Shown: positions 35,101-44,764 of the stretch, in pieces
How positions within the stretch are numbered: the stretch's first letter is position 1
How the letters are laid out: each line of letters begins with the position of its first letter
Assembly (NCBI GenBank): GCA_037954325.1
Contig: JBBMNZ010000015.1
Location: 5,647,501-5,711,500, forward strand
Length of the DNA stretch: 64,000 bases
DNA from: Fistularia commersonii
Lineage: Eukaryota > Chordata > Actinopteri > Syngnathiformes > Fistulariidae
Reading direction: 5' to 3'
Translations under genes and position numbers: made by a program
Notes under the pieces: generated by a model
What the model saw: the letters and a program-made list of their open reading frames with translations, nothing else
What the model was told of the DNA's origin: nothing
Databases searched by the model: none

Positions 35101-38100
35101 ATAATAGTCTGCTATACAAACCTCAGGGCCGGAGACTCTGCTGATGCCACTTTCGCTGTCTCCTTCTGAGAAAGAACCTGATTCATCGCTGGAGTTTCCA
35201 CCGCTGGCACCAAATCCCTGCTCACTTTTGATTTTGGTGCAACCCTGAGAAAAAACAACATCTCCACTGTTTGAATTCCTCTGCTCCACAACCCCAGCCA
35301 GCCGCTGAGACAGCCCAGAAATGGAGCCAGAGTGTGGGGATAAGGAGCAGTCATACTGTGGCAGGCTGGAAGGCGAACCGCCACTGCCCGCATCCTCTGG
35401 GTGGGAAAACGAGGATCGGGAGCTGGAGGTCTGAGTTCTGGGTTCAGAAAGAGCAGGGGAGTGGGTGGATGTCTTAATGGGGACAGGGCAACTCGTGGTG
35501 AGGCATGACCTGCCTGAGGAAGGGGCATCAACCTGCATCAGGTTTGAGACCTTTTCTCTGAACTTTTCATCCACGTAAGAATGAGCCAGCATTTGCTGCT
35601 CACCTGCTGCTGACGAGAAAATGACACTTCGTCTGTCTAGCTCAACCTCTTGTTTAGAGGAAGATGCTTTGGACATTGGCCTTTCCAAGTTCCTGCTAAT
35701 GCCAGTGAGTGTTGCTGGTACCAGTGATTCCCTTTTGTCCTTGTGCCTGTCCTTGACTACTTCCCTGTAGTGACTGAGGGACAGTCTGTTGGTAAGAAGC
35801 TGCTGAATGGTGCTGTTTGGCATGTCGCTGAGATCTAGCCCTCCTCTCTGGAGGTAGGAGCGCAAGCAAGAAGCGGGCGAGCTGCTGCTCGGAGAATGCT
35901 CAGCTGCTAACGGCACCCCTTCTACCTCCAATTCCATCTCCAGCACCTCCTCAGTGCAGAGCTCTGGGTTGTATCCATTCCTGTCTTCTCCTTCCTCCTC
36001 AAACTCTAAAAGTTCTTCTTTGATTCTGGAGGGGGTGAGGAGTGTCTGTGTGGCTACACTGCTGTCTGCCAGTTGTGAGCTCACAGGGCTGACTGAGGTA
36101 TGGTTGGCCATGATGCCATCGTCATCGCTGTGAGGAGTTTCTCCATTGTGCTGATACTGATATTTCCTGTACTTTGGGCATTGAGGAAGGCCAGTGGGAA
36201 GTGGTGCAGTATGTGCTACATGATTGGTCTGCTGCCTGCTCTCTCCGGATTCAGCCAAGTATGGTGTGTCATTATTAAAGACTGTGTCATTGCCCATATC
36301 ATCATCATACTCCTCCTTGCCATTACTAATCTGTTGGCTGTCATTCTGTAGCTGGGCTTGAAGGAACCGGAAGCAAGAGTCTTCCAAATTGTGAACACCC
36401 AGAAATTCCGCACAGAGGATGACTTCATGGATGTTCTCCCGGCTTAAAATTAGCTTGGCTGTGTAGGCAAACTGAAGCAATGGGGCAAAACCCTTCGCAG
36501 TCACCTGAAGAGGTAAGAGAACATTTCAGTCAGTTTTATGGTTAGGGATAGGGAAGATGACTTAAAATACTCTATGTTTCATGATCATATCAATATTTGA
36601 TCATAATTGACACATCACATGATTATTATTCTATTCATTAAACAATCTATTTCTTTGTACATTTGATTTTTTTTGTTTGATGTTAGCCACACTGTGTCAT
36701 CAATGTAGTTTAATCAAGTTTGATGGTTTAATACTTTGTTGGTTAATTTCTTTGGCCTTGATGTGACAACGTTTTTCAATACCCTTTAAAACATTTTTGC
36801 AATCTAAATTTGTATTGTATTAATGGGGCGGAGGTCAAATAACAGAGGCACAAAACACTTTTGTCAATTTTGTTGCTTTTTCTGAGCTGTATGAATTCCC
36901 TGCATTGTACGGATCCCTTTGCATTATGATTGATAGCACTTTCATGTTAGAATGATACAGTACATCATTTATGCCCAAAAGGATTAAATGATAAAATTCG
37001 ACACATGTGCACGTTGAGCCTATAAACATCACCTATGGTAATAAAAGTGAATGCAACATGGATACCAAAGGGAAGGCCTTTGTATGATTTCTTTCATCCA
37101 GATTGTTTGTCAGAGTGGGTACTTCTGTGTGGATTCCTGCCTCTATATCATGGAACCTTGGAGAAATTTCATTTCAGGTGTTTGATAGAAATCGCTTGAT
37201 ATGATGTGCTGTGGATGATCATGACAGCAAATGACATAGAAAAGCTAACTTTAAATATAACCAGGTTGCCTGCCACCACTAATTAAACCATTACATGATT
37301 AGCCCACAATATATTATGATTTTGCAGAAATACTACAAATAACAGCCAAATAAGTTGGTGAACTACAAATGAAGTAAAACTACATTTAGCCCAAGCCCAT
37401 CCATTTCACTGAAAATTGTACCTAATTCCCAGTATATCCTCTACCGTCCTTCTCATTTCATCTCAGCTGTCTTTTTTCTGCTTCCTTACAGTGGTTTTCT
37501 TCAAGTGTGTGTATAAAGAGATGTTCAGTGTGTTACTCTGTGTGTTCATGTGTGTGTCTTTGTGTACATGAAAATGTGTGTTTGTTGCGCATGCTTGTGT
37601 GCGTGTGTATGGAAGAGCTTGTGTGCATGTAAGCCTATTTTCAGCTAGCATCAGCAGCTGCTGCCTCCTGTGCAGAAACACATCTGCAGATACGGAATGC
37701 AGGAAAGGCTCTACTCTGCTCTTCTACCAGTGTGATTGCAGGGAACATAGATGAGAACGATCAATAAATATTTCAACCACTTAATATACAATATCCTTTT
37801 TATTTTCACTCAAGCTATTTAATGGTCAATTGTTTTCTTCTCATTTAGACAGTATCATCACACCATCAATATTCTGTAGCTTATTTTTGCAGGTCAGCAT
37901 TGAATGTAAGTGATGGGTTAACTTAGTGAAACCTTTCAAATCTAACAGACCATAGGGAACGGTTAATATGGATTTGTGGCCATTTTTGAAATCAAAGGAA
38001 CAAAAGTGCTGAGTTGTACTCTCCTTACTGAGGCAGTATCCAGGTTTAAGCAGCGCCACTGATAATAGTACAATTTGGCTAATCTGATAAACTATTCCAG

Positions 38101-38630
38101 TTTATAGGTGCTAAATTGGGGATGGGGTTTTAGAAATAAAAAGAAATACCCTTTACACTGGATTTCAGAACAGAGGCTGGACATTACTGCAGAGTGCCTG
38201 ACATTTAAGGTTTCATCAGCAGGAGAGAGACTGCAGCAGGGAGGAAGAATGCAGTCCGAGGGACATTACGAAGCGACTTTAACAGAGCTTCATTCATAGA
38301 AAACCAGCAGCACGCAGCAACCGAGCAATTTCTACAGAAGTCTGACCTTCCTCTATGGCTGCCTCCTTTCCATTGTATTATATTTCAAATGGCGTCCAGC
38401 CGCTCCTTATGCTAACCGAAAGCAGCAAGCTATATGCGTTTAATAATATACGTAGAATATGTACTCGCAACATTTTTCTATTTTTTTTTGTTTGCATTTA
38501 TCAAACACCTTATTTTAATTCTTTATTCACTGTATTAGTGAACTGTTTGCTGGGGGACATTTTAGGTCATAGTTCTAATTTTAAAAGCTATTGCTGCTTC
38601 GGTAATGTCTTATTTTATTTATTTACATTG

Positions 38631-38670
<40 letters not shown>

Positions 38671-40219
38671 CTTGCATGTCCTAAATCTGTCTTCCATTGC
38701 CCCCCCAGTTGGATCTGACCGCAACACTGGCAACAGAAAATTGTATATTCAAGATAATTAACTACTCTTTAATAGTCCTTTGCAGTAATAAAATTTGTTT
38801 TTTGCATTCAAATATTGAATTTATATCTAAACCTGTGTTATTGACCTTTGTAAAATAGGGTGTTTATTGTGTGAAAATGGTAGGGGGCTTTCATGTTTTC
38901 TCTCTGTAAGGTAGATAGAGACATAGAGACATATTAATCACAATGACAGATCTGGAGCATTATATGGTAATATTAGCCACTGGGATCATGAGCAGTTCCC
39001 TGATCAGCTTTAGTGGTGAAACCATTAAAATTCATGGCCGACATGTTTTCAGAAACAGATCAATTTGATCAACATACTGTCTCACTGCATTAATACGACC
39101 CCTTCTCTTCCAACCTCATTTATCCAACAAAGGTTAAAGTAACCACATCCCTTTGTCGAAACACCTGCCCAGCAGTATGTAAACACTATCATAATTCTGC
39201 CCTTCCACAACCAAGGCTTTCACAGATGAGGAGTTATGGATCGATGATAAGCGTCAATAACATTTTTTTTCCTAAGGTACCACTGAAAAATGATAAAACG
39301 GCACTGCCCACTGATTAATATGCATTCTTTAATGTAAACATCATCAGACACTGGCAGTTGACTGCGTTATTCAAGCATTGACATGGTTGTCCCAGGCACT
39401 CAAGCTCTTCCTTGATTAGTGTTTATTGAAACAAGGCGGATCTATTTCAAGATCATAGCTGATTCAAAAACAAGCTCATCAAGCATAAACTGATCTTCTG
39501 CCTGTATCACGATTCAGACCCTGAAGGTCCTTGTAAAGTATTTCTGCAGTCAGGATTCTTGGATCCCTTCTAGAAGTTACACAGATGCAATTGAAAATTG
39601 CTTTCATATGATCAGACAAGCTGCCTGTAGGTATTCTTATTCATGATTCATTTCAAGGTTTATTTATGCTCCTCTATTTGGTGCGCTAATACATCGTTTT
39701 CAAACACTAAACCAAAACACACAAAGTCTCCATACACCATATCCTTAAACCTAACATGGGTGCAATACAGTCACTAGAGTACTGTATCAGAATCAAACAA
39801 AGACATAGTTAATGTGACGGTGATAATGCTAAGAATGAAACAAGGGCTTTCACATATTTTATATCTTCTGCCCAATCAAATCTAATGATTCAATGGCCGT
39901 TTGCATTTACCCCAATAACCATAGAAGAGGGGATAGGAAGGGAACCTTTTACCTTGTCAGGCAGGTTAATGATGGGCTCTGGTTCTCCTGGTGGCCCACT
40001 GTGGCCTAGAAGGACTTGGAGGAAGTAGCGGCTACTTGCAGCAAGAACAGCCCTGTGTGCTCGCACCTCCCTGCCTTCTACTAGTAATGTCACATCGCAC
40101 AGGATGCCCTGGCGCCGTTGCTCCTCCAGGCTCAACAGTACATTGGCACAGTGGACCTTGGACTCATACACGTATACTGGTGCTGCCACCTCACCGTCCC
40201 GATCCTCGCCTGCCGACAT
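27550..40219 (-). CDS. bach2: bach2, BTB-bZIP transcriptional repressor, complete
   Basis: BACH2 pairs with small Maf proteins through its leucine zipper and represses genes with MARE sites; it controls B- and T-cell differentiation. Four coding exons (39953-40219, 35122-36504, 28535-28741, 27550-27975) join in phase 0 to 760 residues, against 841 in human. The BTB domain spans about residues 25-141 (ILCDVTLLVEGREVRAHRAV). The middle region holds ELDRRSVIFSS, TSCPVPIK and NSSDESGSFSEGDSESG. The bZIP has its basic region at about 589-605 (RRRSKNRIAAQRCRKRK) and zipper leucines at 612, 619, 626, 633 and 640. The conserved C-terminus VTVDFCQEMTEKCTTEEQ is the cytoplasmic-localisation region. CP dipeptides (QCPKY, SCPVP) may be heme-regulatory motifs. 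The start ATG at 40219 lies 16 bp inside the exon. Confidence 0.96.
27976..28534 (-). other. bach2 intron 3
   Basis: 559 bp, AT-rich, with a 21-T run around 28416-28436. No other feature seen. Confidence 0.8.
28535..28741 (-). CDS. bach2: bach2 coding exon 3: bZIP basic region
   Basis: 69 codons beginning VKLPFPVDQITNLPRNDFQ. It contains the CNC-type KMHKLTSEQLEFIHDIRRRS and the DNA-contacting NRIAAQRCRKRK. It ends EIRKL, in phase 0. Acceptor TTTTAG, donor GTGAGA. Almost identical to mammalian BACH2. Confidence 0.97.
31003..31226 (-). mobile_element. RTE-type LINE, C-terminal ORF fragment
   Basis: The reverse complement encodes the same C-terminal RTE block as at 33.2 kb (RG-PKRRFMD-like, then E-DAENKVGW-like), ending in GGCAACCCCTGCATGGAAT. 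It has frame breaks. It lies in bach2 intron 2, in the same orientation as bach2. Confidence 0.75.
32095..32168. repeat. (AC)37 microsatellite
   Basis: 74 bp of uninterrupted AC, the longest pure dinucleotide tract in the window. Confidence 0.98.
33229..33612 (+). mobile_element. RTE-type LINE, C-terminal end of the RT ORF
   Basis: An open frame of about 120 codons contains FSFGVTRMDRIRNESVR, LRWFGHVQRRDS, GRPKRRFMDLVRED and NRVRWRRLICCGNP-stop. This is the usual C-terminus of fish RTE (Rex3/Expander-like) endonuclease-reverse transcriptases. The upstream polymerase is absent, so it is a 5'-truncated copy, as is normal for LINEs. Confidence 0.85.
34244..34392 (-). repeat. SINE body fragment
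   Basis: CTCAGGGTCGCGGTG, CATTCCAGCTG and CAATCGATCACAGGGCC match the body of the reverse-oriented SINE family, as at 61.9 kb. Head and tail are missing. Confidence 0.65.
35122..36504 (-). CDS. bach2: bach2 coding exon 2: second half of BTB and repressor region
   Basis: 461 codons, from VTAKGFAPLLQFAYTAKL (end of BTB) to ...SGPE. Acceptor CTTCAG, donor GTTTGT. It is the largest exon. Acidic and Ser-rich stretches alternate with short conserved islands such as CPKYRKYQ, ELDRRSVIFSS, TSCPVPIK and NSSDESGSFSEGDSESG. Confidence 0.96.
36505..39952 (-). other. bach2 intron 1 (within BTB), 3.4 kb
   Basis: AT-rich intron with GT-rich DNA at 37.5-37.62 kb and a 30-A run at 38637-38666. The block 38180-38410 is less AT-rich and looks like a conserved element. 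No coding exon seen. Confidence 0.65.
38637..38666. repeat. A30 homopolymer
   Basis: Thirty consecutive A. No retroposed gene is recognisable next to it. Confidence 0.95.
39953..40219 (-). CDS. bach2: bach2 coding exon 1: N-terminus and first half of BTB
   Basis: 89 codons beginning MSAGEDRDGEVAAPVYVYES. The exon starts at 40235 after a long CT-rich tract and CAG, so 40220-40235 is 5'UTR. The donor after LPDK is GTAAAA. The loop GHSGPPGEPEP is a few residues longer than the human counterpart. Confidence 0.94.
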
Positions 40220-40235
40220 CACTCCCTCTAGGGCC
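40220..40235 (-). other. bach2: bach2 5'UTR part of the start exon
   Basis: 16 bases between the CAG acceptor and the ATG. Further 5' exons must lie upstream (higher coordinates); mammalian BACH2 also has several non-coding 5' exons. None could be located. Confidence 0.7.
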
Positions 40236-40238
40236 CTG

Positions 40239-40273
40239 GAGACAGGAGAGAGAGAGAGAGAGAAAGAGAGAGG
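40239..40273. repeat. GA repeat (CT tract at bach2 acceptor)
   Basis: On the bach2 strand this is an almost pure CT repeat of about 30 nt that serves as the polypyrimidine tract of the start exon. Confidence 0.9.
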
Positions 40274-41270
40274 AGGAAAACATGCCAATTAACTACAAAG
40301 AGCAATCTCTGCATACCTGGTCAATACTACCATATTTATTTTCATTTGACAGGTGTTAACATATTCTTATTCATAAGTTGAAACTGTTGTTATTTTCAGA
40401 TTTCAATTAAAGTTCTCAGTTTTAATCAAACGATAAGTCCTAACTAAGTAAGACGCATTGATTTCATTTGATTAAATTTGGCCATATTAAAGTAATCAAT
40501 ACAACTGCATACCGAGCTATTACTGGAAGTTTGTTAAAAAATTAATCTGATCAAATCAAATAAATTTCTCATACAATTCTACGAAGAAATGTAATTTCTA
40601 CAACAGAGGCTTTGTCTCTTGCTATGTAACTTATTCGTTGATTGAATTTTTTCAATTTTTTGCCACAATGAGTCATATGGTTAATCTAGCAGGATATCAA
40701 AACAGTTATTCTATAATTATCTCAATGATACTTTACATTAGATCTAAATCTTGTATATCCAAGCTACTGCTACTACAGGATTTAGGGTGCTCCTTGAACC
40801 AGTGAAAGCTACATCTGTGACTGCAACAAAGAGTGTATCATATTCACCCTCTATCAGGCAGAGTATACAAGGCACAGGACATGCAGGTACTTCTGTACAA
40901 ACTGATTGCATTTCAAATTAATATCAGGGTTTGTAGTGTCTCATATTCGCACACATTGAAAAATATTATAAATAGTAGTAATACATATATATGTATACAT
41001 ATTTCAATTGTGTAAGATTTTGCGAAGACTCCATTGATAGCATGGTTTACTTTTATTTGTAACAGTGTACAATACAAACACGTGTGTGGAAATAACAGAG
41101 ATAGATGGATCTTAAAGAAATTGCTAAATAGATATAAAGCGCCCCTCCATATTGATTTTAGGCAGCCCTATCCAGAGGCATTTCATTATGTTTCATTTCA
41201 TTGCTCTTGTACATAAAGCCCCCGACACAGACAGCTGAGCATGCAGTCTGTCTTATCAGCCCTGGGCTGT

Positions 41271-41318
41271 GTGTGTGTGTGTGTGTGTGTATGTGTGTGT
41301 GTGTGTGTGCGCGCACAC
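41271..41318. repeat. (TG)n then GCGCGCACACA microsatellite
   Basis: About 40 bp of TG followed by GCGCGCACAC. The alternating purine-pyrimidine run could form Z-DNA. Confidence 0.95.
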
Positions 41319-41339
41319 AGAACTGGGGGGGCTGCTTTC

Positions 41340-41349
41340 TGCTGACTCA
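41340..41349 (+). promoter_or_regulatory. MARE-like site TGCTGACTCA
   Basis: Matches 10 of the 13 bases of the Maf recognition element TGCTGA(C/G)TCAGCA, the site bound by BACH-small Maf dimers. It lies 1.1 kb upstream of the bach2 start exon, next to the TG/GC repeat. Confidence 0.4.
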
Positions 41350-43022
41350 TGGCTTTGGGAGAGGCAGAGCCCTGCACTGGGGGGGTTGCTGCAATACTGT
41401 ACTGGTTGGACTCCCTACGGCCATCAGGCATTTCACCTCAGCAATCATAGATGATCTCTTGTTCCCCTTCAGGGGCAAATTCTGTCTCATACCATTCTCT
41501 GCTTTTGTGATACTAGCGCATACCTCCCCACCACCATTAACCATTTGTATTGCTGTGTTAATATTACTCCAGCTATTCTCCATGTGACGTTAAAACTTAA
41601 TAAAGGCATTTGCTTTATTACTCTATTAGCCTATTAGTTTTACTTCATTCTTCTGTCTAAGGTTAAAAATAGCGGCTCTGTTCTGAAGTAGCACTTCACA
41701 CTCAGCCATATCAACTGTTCCCCTCTTTTTCCAAATAATAACACCCATACCCAAAGAGTATTCTGTTCTGTGAAAGTCTCAGCCTACTCCTGCTTGAATA
41801 TATTAAAGAGCCACAGCTTTGACATTATATTATCTGCTCAACACACATAAAAGTGGTAAAGTAACAACTCATCACAGTAGAAAAAATGCAAATGCTGACC
41901 TGATAGGGATCTTTTCTTCTTGAGACATCCATCTGAACTAAATTATCAAATATTGTTATCAAATATCAAGTTCTGGTGGAGTATATGTGGTAAATGGTTG
42001 GTTGGAAAACATCGTGGTTTGGGATGAAGTTATGACAGATAAAATTTACAAAATCAGATACAGATGGGACTTGATTACACATTTCAAAAGTTATTTTTTT
42101 AATAAAACAAAAGTCAGAAACAATGTAGCCTTGGATAATGTTTTGAAATGAAAAGTTACTGAACTCAGTAGGCGGCAAGGTGTCTTGCTGTAGTTTTGTT
42201 ATTTGAAAATACCTACTACCAAATCAGCCCGATTCCTTGGAAAGCTGTATTTGGTGACAGAAAGGCACCACACAGCATTCACTAGAAAGCAAACCCAAGA
42301 TCCTGTAAGTGTGATTCAATTCGATGGAGGTCAGTAAGAATTCATTCATTCAGACGACATTCGTCACTTTCACAGGCATACCTTTGTGGTCTCAATGCAA
42401 CTCCTTGTTATTTTTTTCAGATATTAATTCAAGCCCTTTGTCAAGCTCTATGCCAAATCGAGAATTGATAGAATAGAATAAAATATTCCTTTAATCATTG
42501 CACAGGTGGGAAATTTCAATAAAAGTAGATGGCAAACGTTATTTCTACACCTTTTAAAATTGCAATGTACTGCCAAAATGACTGAAAACCCAACAGCAAT
42601 CCAGTAGTTTGTGTTATTTAGTGTGTTTATTTGGCTTGAGAGTATGGTGTGTATCCAGGGGGGGGCTCTGTGGTCAGTACTGATTTCAAGAACTGAAATT
42701 CCATTGAAAGCACAGAAATGCTTTTCACATCCCCTCTTTTGAATGAACAGGGTCTTTGTCAATTAAAACTATAGTTCTCTGTTTGTTTCCCTCCTCAAGC
42801 CTCTGGCTAAAGTGTTCTGAGACTGTTGAGGAGCTTTGGTAAACAAGGCATTGCCAGTGGTTTCATCATCTTGTCTGAACTGTGCTTTAATATGAGTGGA
42901 GGGAAACAGACCGAGCTGACCGACAGCCAACTGATATCCACAATTACCAATCTGAAATTAACAGTGAGGAGAAGGAAGGACTTAACTCTTCCATTGCATC
43001 AAAGTGATAAAATAATATCACA

Positions 43023-43082
43023 TTGCCATACATTAAAGTCATTCGGCAGACGCTTTTATCCAAAGCGACTTACAAAAAGTGC
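43023..43082. repeat. Dispersed teleost repeat fragment
   Basis: Contains CATTCGGCAGACGCTTTTATCCAAAGCGACTTACA-type sequence (43040-43075), a motif very common in fish genomes. It directly abuts the RTE copy. Confidence 0.6.
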
Positions 43083-43496
43083 AATTCAGTCACCAGGGCA
43101 TCATGCATTCCCTGACCACCCAGAGCCTCTCAACTCCTCCCTGAAAATCATACAACACTCCTCCCTTTTCAGCTTCCACCACTTTGTACTCTGCTCTGCC
43201 TTTGTCCTCTTAATTTTCCTTGTCACCAGAGTCACCCTACAAACCACCATCCTGTGCTGTCTGGCTATACTCTCACCTACAACTGCTTTGGAGTCACTGT
43301 TCTCTTTCAGATTACCTCATCTAAATATGATGTAGTCTACCTGTGTGCTCCAGCCTTTGCTCTTACAAGTTACCCTATGTTCCTATCTTTTCTGGAAAAA
43401 AGGGTTCACTAAAGCCACTTCCATCCTTTTCTGCAGAGTCTACCACCATCTGTTCCTCTGCATTCCAATCCTGTACACCAAATCTGCCCATCTGTT

Positions 43497-43798
43497 TGTT
43501 TTGGGGCGTTGTCTTCTGTGGCCCTGTTTTCCATATTTATGTGTTACAGGTAGTTCCAAGCAGCTGAGAGCGTTTTGGTAATTGATTGCAGTTCCCTATT
43601 GGTCCTGGCAAGGGTGCTGGCCTTTTAATGCTGGCCATGATGTCATTCCAGGAGGGAGATGCTAGGAGCCAAGCACTTTATACTTTCTATTGTGTTTTTT
43701 TGTGTGCACTTAATAAATACTCGCTATATCTCTGTAACTTGTGTCTGCATACTTTTGTTTCCAACCTTTTATGTGGTCTCACAGCCCTAGACAGGGAC
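43497..43798. mobile_element. Possible solo LTR inserted in the RTE copy
   Basis: The RTE frame is broken here by about 300 bp absent from the family, which should continue with about a dozen residues. The inserted stretch can be bounded as TGTTTG...CTAACA, with LTR-like TG...CA ends. It holds ATTGGTCCTGG, a TTTATACTTTCTATT (TATA-like) and AATAAA. No target duplication is convincing. It could also be another non-autonomous element. Confidence 0.35.
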
Positions 43799-44093
43799 CT
43801 AACAATGCCCTCTGAAGTCTGCACCAATTACCACAATAATCTGAATCACTTCATCTAACTCATTCCAGAATTTCTCCTCCTCTAACTCACATCCCACCTG
43901 TGGGGTATAGCCATTAACAACATTGAGCATCACACCTTAAATTTCCAGTTTCAGACTCATAAGTCTATCTAACACTCTTTTCACCTCCAGAATATTCCTC
44001 GCAAACTCCTCCTTTGAGGTAACTCCTACTCCATTTCTCTTCCTGTCAGTACCATGATAGTACAACTTAAAGCCTGCTCCTAAGCTTCTGGTC

Positions 44094-44294
44094 CAGGCCT
44101 GGCCAATCTGTGGCTCCAAAGCCACATGCGGCTCTTACGTTCATGTTGATTTTTGTGGTTGTGTGGGGGGTTTTTGCTATGTGCGGAGAACGCTGGAGCG
44201 GCCGCGATAGCACAAGTAAAAACACACAAAGACAAAATTCGAAATGAACTTAAGAGCCATGTGCGGCTCGGGAGAAACAGGTTGGCGAGGCCTG
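44094..44294. mobile_element. hAT-type MITE, 201 bp, with target-site duplication
   Basis: The left end is CAGGCCTGGCCAATCTG and the inverted right end is CAGGCCTCGCCAACCTG (15 of 17). Subterminal GCCACATGCGGCTCTTA-like sequences lie at both ends. The flanks TTCTGGTC (44086-44093) and TTCTCGTC (44295-44302) are an 8-bp target-site duplication with one mismatch, as hAT elements make. It lies inside the RTE copy. Confidence 0.85.
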
Positions 44295-44764
44295 TTCTCG
44301 TCTTACTACCTTTCCACCTGATCTTCTGGATGCACAGTATATCCACCTTCCTTCTCTGCATCATTTCAACCAACTCGTTACCTTGTCCTGTCACAGTACT
44401 GATATTCAAAGTCCTATTCTTAGTCCCGGACTCTTGCCTTTCTTCTTCTCTCTCTGCTTCCAAACACACCTTTCTCCTATCCTTCTTCAACCAACAGTAG
44501 TCCAGTTTCCACTGGTACCCTGTAGGTCATCGGTACCAATGGCGGTTGTTGTGAACCCAGGTCTCGGCTGATCAAGTACGAGATTATTAAAATGGAGAAG
44601 TATATCAATCACAAAAATGTACAAAATCCAGAACCATACACTTGATATGAATAATATCTGAATACACTTAACACATAATATAATCTATGACTTCACCTTG
44701 TTTGTTAACAGGTTTGCCCCCTGGGAAGAAATAATTGATAGTCAATTTGTGATTGAATTAAATT

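Larger units (their letters stand above)
28742..35121 (-). other. bach2 intron 2, 6.4 kb
   Basis: Contains two RTE LINE fragments (31003-31226, 33229-33612), a SINE fragment (34244-34392), a long CA repeat (32095-32168) and an A-run near 30.59 kb. The blocks 29560-29830 and 34030-34160 are less AT-rich, without repeat character, and could be conserved regulatory DNA. No extra exon was recognised. Confidence 0.65.
43105..44540 (-). mobile_element. RTE-type LINE, endonuclease part, interrupted by two insertions
   Basis: On the minus strand from about 44540 downward: NISTVTGQGNELVEMMQRRK and VDILCIQKIRWKGSK (APE endonuclease), GFKLYYHGTDRKRNGVGV, VKRVLDRLMSLKLEI, VVIGADFRGH, then MGRFGVQDWN and EEQMVVDSAEK, then a decayed stretch ending near 43105. 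Stops and frameshifts show it is dead. A hAT MITE (44094-44294) sits between the KGSK and GAGFKLYYHG blocks. About 300 bp of other sequence sits between GADFRGH and MGRFGV. Confidence 0.85.

Noticed and set aside
40220..40288. Upstream in-frame extension of bach2 (MACFPPLSFSLSLSP...)
   Set aside because: It is the translated CT-rich polypyrimidine tract of the intron. The acceptor CAG lies between it and the MSAGED start.
42826..43335. 169-codon open frame on the + strand
   Set aside because: Antisense to the RTE endonuclease remnant and a dispersed repeat; no family similarity.
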